From contig NC_049995.1 of NCBI RefSeq assembly GCF_000003815.2, positions 4,591,237 through 4,655,236 of the forward strand: DNA of 64,000 bases. Direction: 5' to 3'. The notes below the pieces were generated by a model. The model was not told the origin of the DNA. It made no database searches and saw only the letters and a list, made by a program, of their open reading frames with translations. Made by a program: the position numbers and the translations under genes. Below are positions 60,721 through 64,000 of this stretch, piece by piece. The first letter of the stretch is position 1. Every line of letters begins with the position of its first letter. Source of the DNA: Branchiostoma floridae. Taxonomy: Eukaryota > Chordata > Leptocardii > Amphioxiformes > Branchiostomatidae.

Positions 60721-61135
60721 CTATAAAGGGAAATAAAAGTTAAAGTTATATATTCGTGTGATAGGATGTTTTCTTACAACAACAACAACAGGTATTAAGT
60801 ATTGCTAAGCTCTTCCGCCAGCCCAATACAACTACCTCACAGTTTCATCGTGAATTATAGTTACAAAGACGTAATAAGACGTCGTGTAAATGATTGAATA
60901 ACCGCAGGGAGACAAAAACGAGCCCGGAGACAGTTCTTTATATTTATGCTTACTTTGCCTCCCCCCCTCCCCCAAACAACATGGAGGTCAAGCGACTCGG
61001 TATGTGGGTTTTAGTAAGTAAGTATTTGATGGCCGCCACCTACGGACGCATGTAAGTGGCGTCTCTCCAGTGCCGCGTGTTTTTCATAGTTAAACTCCGT
61101 TTGTGTCACCCCACGAAACCTGTGTGAGCACCGTG

Positions 61136-62591
61136 ATGGGCCTGACAGTTAAAGAAAAGGAGGAGGTGATCCCCAACCTCATAGACGCTCGTATTAAAGG
61201 TCTACTACGTAGTTTTTTGCGCTCAAATTTGAAATATTCTAGAACTAAGAAATTTCAGATTTACTACCACTTTTTGACAGTTTTTGACACTTTTGTGTCA
61301 TTTTTTCACGTTTGCAACGTAAATGATTGGTCTACAAAACATTCTGCTCTAGGCCCACTGTAACCTGTTGACCTCCCTAGTTAGACCAAGTTGGTTAGAC
61401 CCTCCTGTTTGTAAAACAGCTTGCCACCAGTAGGTCCCCCGGGGTGGGGTAATCAGTTAGCACATGCATGGCAGACTGCAGATAAACAACACAATGGAGA
61501 TCTTCTTCTTTGGAAACACCCATATCTAATCATTCTAAAATACCATATAATCATGAACTTATTAGTCTATTTTGTAGGGTATCAACAAGCTGAGGTCATA
61601 TTTCCTTCAAAACTGCAAGAAACCTTGTACAGAAAACTAACCTACTGTACTCAAAGGAAACTGTCAACTGGCCCCCCACTGGGAAGCCAGACTGATAAGG
61701 AACACCAGCCAGGCAGTGACCAGGCCTGAACCCATCTATTTGTTGGAAGATCACAATTTTGTACATGCTTATTTGGTGCAATGATGTCGCAGCGTCTCTC
61801 CCTAAATATTGGTATGCAATGCTATAGGGTTGATTGAACTAACAATGTAAAGAAAAAGTAGGAAAAGCCACTTTTTGTTTTGTTCAAATATTACGTAGTA
61901 GACCTTTAAAGCAACTATTGAGGCTGCTCTGGTTACTGCTCTCAAACAGAGCGATGTTCTTGCCACCATTGTGCCTACCATCGTCAGCGCAGTGAAGGAG
62001 TCTGTGCGCTCATCCATCCAGGATGAGCTGAAGAAGTTGCAGGACCAGCTTGTGCAGCAGGAAAGGAAGTGTACCTCACTCCAAGAAGCCTACAACAACC
62101 TTGAAGCAAAATACAACGACCTAGAGCAGTATTCCAGGCGTAATTGCATCGTCATCTCTGGAATTCCAGAACCACCTGTGAATGAGGGCGCGGATAATGT
62201 CGTGATGGAGCTCGTCAACAACAAGCTGAAATGTGACCCGCCTATCAACAACCAACACATCGACAGGTCCCATCGCCTTGGCAAGCCGCGCACCGACGGT
62301 AAACCACGTCCTGTCATCGTAAAGTTTGTCTCCTACCGTCAGAAGTCCGCCGTTATGCGCGCCAAGACCAAGGTCGACGCCAGAGATGTTCTCAGGAAAG
62401 ACAAAGTGTACATCAACGACAACCTCACAAAGGGAAACATGCAGCTTCTGAAAGAGGCTCGGTCACTAGTCAAGTCAAATCATCTAAACCAGTCATGGTC
62501 GTATGACGGAAAGATTTTTGTGAAGACTTTGAACGGTCAGAGACAAATGATCTTCAAGCAAGCTGATCTGGACATCTTCCGTACAGCGTAA
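61136..62591 (+). pseudogene. LINE ORF1 (coiled-coil/RNA-binding type), split by a MITE
   Basis: ORF1 proteins of this type form multimers and bind element RNA. The N-terminal piece starts at ATG 61136 and reads MGLTVKEKEEVIPNLIDARI; the remainder resumes in the same frame at 61911 and ends with TAA at 62589-62591. Between them lies the TTAA-flanked insertion 61198-61905. Without the insertion the frame would be open for 247 residues. Features: a heptad-like coiled coil (DELKKLQDQLVQQERKC, LQEAYNNLEAKYNDLEQ), then YSRRNCIVISGIPE, DRSHRLGKPR and VIVKFVSYRQKSAVMRA, typical of the RRM-like and C-terminal domains of CR1/L1-type ORF1. Its high GC third positions contrast with the AT-rich surroundings. 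Confidence 0.82.
61198..61905. mobile_element. TTAA-flanked MITE inserted in LINE ORF1
   Basis: The 708-bp element has 14-bp terminal inverted repeats (aggtctactacgta / tacgtagtagacct) between TTAA at 61194-61197 and TTAA at 61906-61909. The LINE reading frame on the two sides joins exactly if one TTAA and the element are left out. No transposase. TTAA targeting suggests piggyBac mobilisation, though the ends start AGG, not CCC. Confidence 0.88.
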
Positions 62592-62805
62592 TCTGCTCAG
62601 CGGCACTGACAACTGACTATTCCAAGTCATTGACTGTAATGTCTCTGCCATCGTTTACTTGTGTTATTCTATTGTATGGTTATCTTGTGAGATCGTGTTC
62701 TTCTATGTGTACAGCAATGGGTAAGTCTAATTCATTTATTGACGGGTCAATACTTCTGAATAGATTGCAGAGAGGGTGCGCGAAGCCGCTTTCATAGGTC
62801 TTGAT

Positions 62806-64000
62806 ATGTACAGGGCAGTCATTGGTTTGTTTTCTGCACATTCACGCCTAATTTCTAAGGAAAGATTTAGACTTACACTGAATCTAGATATCTTCCTATC
62901 CTACACTACTGTTTTCATATCTTTTGTAGTAATTTTACTAGCGGGAGACGTCCATCCCAATCCAGGGCCAGTTTGCCGTAAACAGTTTAACGTTATGCAT
63001 CTAAATGTCAATAGCCTAGTAGCTGGCACTAAGATGGACGAACTATCTGCTCTAGCTGTTAGACTCAACCTCGATGTTATTGCTGTATCAGAAACTTGGT
63101 TGGGAGATCCTGTTGATTCTTTTGCAATTTCTCTTGACGGTTTTCAGTTGCCAGTCCGTCGTGACAGAAATAGGCATGGTGGCGGTGTCCTCATTTACAT
63201 ATCTGACCAGATAGCGTACAAGCGACGCTTAGATCTGGAATCACCGTCTGTTGAATGCATTTGGCTTGAACTCTTTGTAGGACGCAGCCGTTTACTCTTT
63301 TCTGTCTACTACCGGCCACCTGGCCAGGATTCCAAAACTGTTGATGAATTTGTTGACTTGTTTAGTGACTCAGTATTCACAGCTGAATCCTCTCAACACG
63401 ATGGCATCATTGTCACAGGTGACTTTAATGCCAAACACGAGGCATGGTGGGCCCATGACCCAATCACTTCGGTCGGCACAAAACTATTGCAAGCTTCTAA
63501 AATGTTAAATCTCACACAGGTGATAAAGGAGCCAACGTGCGATTTGTCACGGTCTCCCTCCCTGATTGACCTTCTATTCATCAACGAGAAAAAACTTATC
63601 AAGTCTACCTCTGTGTTATCTCCCCTCTCTCCGGATGCCACCATAGCCCTATTGTCGCTACTATTAACTTGTCACTCAGGCCCCCTCGTCCTTATGTCCG
63701 TACCATCTGGGATTATTCCAAAACCGATCACAGCTTGCTGGAACTCTTCTCGTCTGAGCCAATATGGCATGAAGTTTTCTATTGTGATACTGTTGAAGAA
63801 GCAAGCAAGAAGTTGATGGAACTGATTTTGGAAGCCAAAATTAAAAGTGTGTCTCATAAGGACATTCTCGTTAGACCACGTGACAAACCTTGGATTTCAC
63901 CTGACATTAGACGCTTAATGCACCAGAGAGACAAGTTGCATAAGAAAGCCAAGTTAACGAACAGCCCTATTCATTGGTCTTCATATCGTCTTATTAGAAA
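62806..64000 (+). pseudogene. LINE ORF2, AP endonuclease region with N-terminal 2A-like motif; frameshifted, partial
   Basis: ORF2 nicks target DNA and reverse-transcribes the element. From ATG 62806: a hydrophobic segment (FISFVVILLA, residues about 37-46), then DVHPNPGP at 48-55, the end of a 2A-like ribosome-skipping peptide. The endonuclease follows: LNVNSL (Asn in motif I), SETWL at 95-99 (metal-binding Glu), YYRPPG, GDFNA at 205-209 and SLIDLLF. Near 63625-63636 the frame shifts: the expected HHSPIV motif is in another frame (from 63636), which then stays open to the window end. This copy therefore cannot make a full ORF2 as read. The reverse transcriptase domain is beyond 64000. An upstream in-frame GTG at 62776 is not needed as a start. 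Confidence 0.85.

Larger units (their letters stand above)
60950..64000 (+). mobile_element. CR1-like non-LTR retrotransposon (LINE), 5' part, runs off the window
   Basis: Order: presumed 5' region, ORF1 (61136-62591, interrupted), ~200-bp spacer, ORF2 with 2A-like motif and AP endonuclease (62806 onward). The reverse transcriptase must lie past 64000. It is antisense to transporter copy D and probably sits in one of its introns. The 5' boundary is a guess. Confidence 0.85.

Overview
This looks like animal (metazoan) nuclear DNA. Genes are split by many short GT/AG introns, intergenic space is large, and CA/TG microsatellites, SINEs, MITEs, LINE fragments and tandem satellites are abundant. 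Three N runs are assembly gaps. The 5S- and tRNA-headed SINEs, the kisspeptin/galanin-receptor-like exon and the repeat style fit an invertebrate deuterostome, most probably amphioxus (Branchiostoma). That species call is inference; no search was run.

Layout. 1-23 kb is almost all repeats: a 4-bp microsatellite, a 5S-headed SINE, minisatellites with units of about 120 and 155 bp, foldback MITEs, nested SINEs and a triplicated ~420-bp module. The one recognisable gene piece there is the first coding exon of a rhodopsin-class peptide GPCR (12777-13202, minus), broken by a gap. 23.5-60.7 kb holds a head-to-tail array on the minus strand of four paralogous neurotransmitter:sodium symporter (NSS, SLC6-like) genes. 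Copy A (31211-23525) and copy C (56268-46164) are complete 13-exon genes of 584 and 583 codons. Copy B (44162-33017) has the same 13 exons but a 1-nt deletion in exon 3. Copy D (60720-59539) shows only its last three exons here, and the rest should lie beyond the window. 61-64 kb is a plus-strand CR1-like LINE with ORF1, a 2A-like motif and an AP endonuclease; ORF1 carries a TTAA-flanked MITE and ORF2 a frameshift. The LINE is antisense to copy D, probably inside one of its introns.

How the genes work together. The transporters share exon lengths, intron phases and ion-site residues, so the cluster arose by tandem duplication. They resemble prokaryotic-type NSS proteins more than classical animal SLC6 carriers. 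An Asp sits at the TM6 position that supplies a Ser to the chloride site of animal carriers, which suggests chloride-independent Na+-coupled transport of an unknown amino-acid-like substrate. Sequence sharing among copies changes along the gene (exon 2 joins B with C; exons 6 and 12 and the 3' flank join A with C), which points to gene conversion. An AACCGGTT-type (Grainyhead-like) motif lies 43-80 bp upstream of each start codon.
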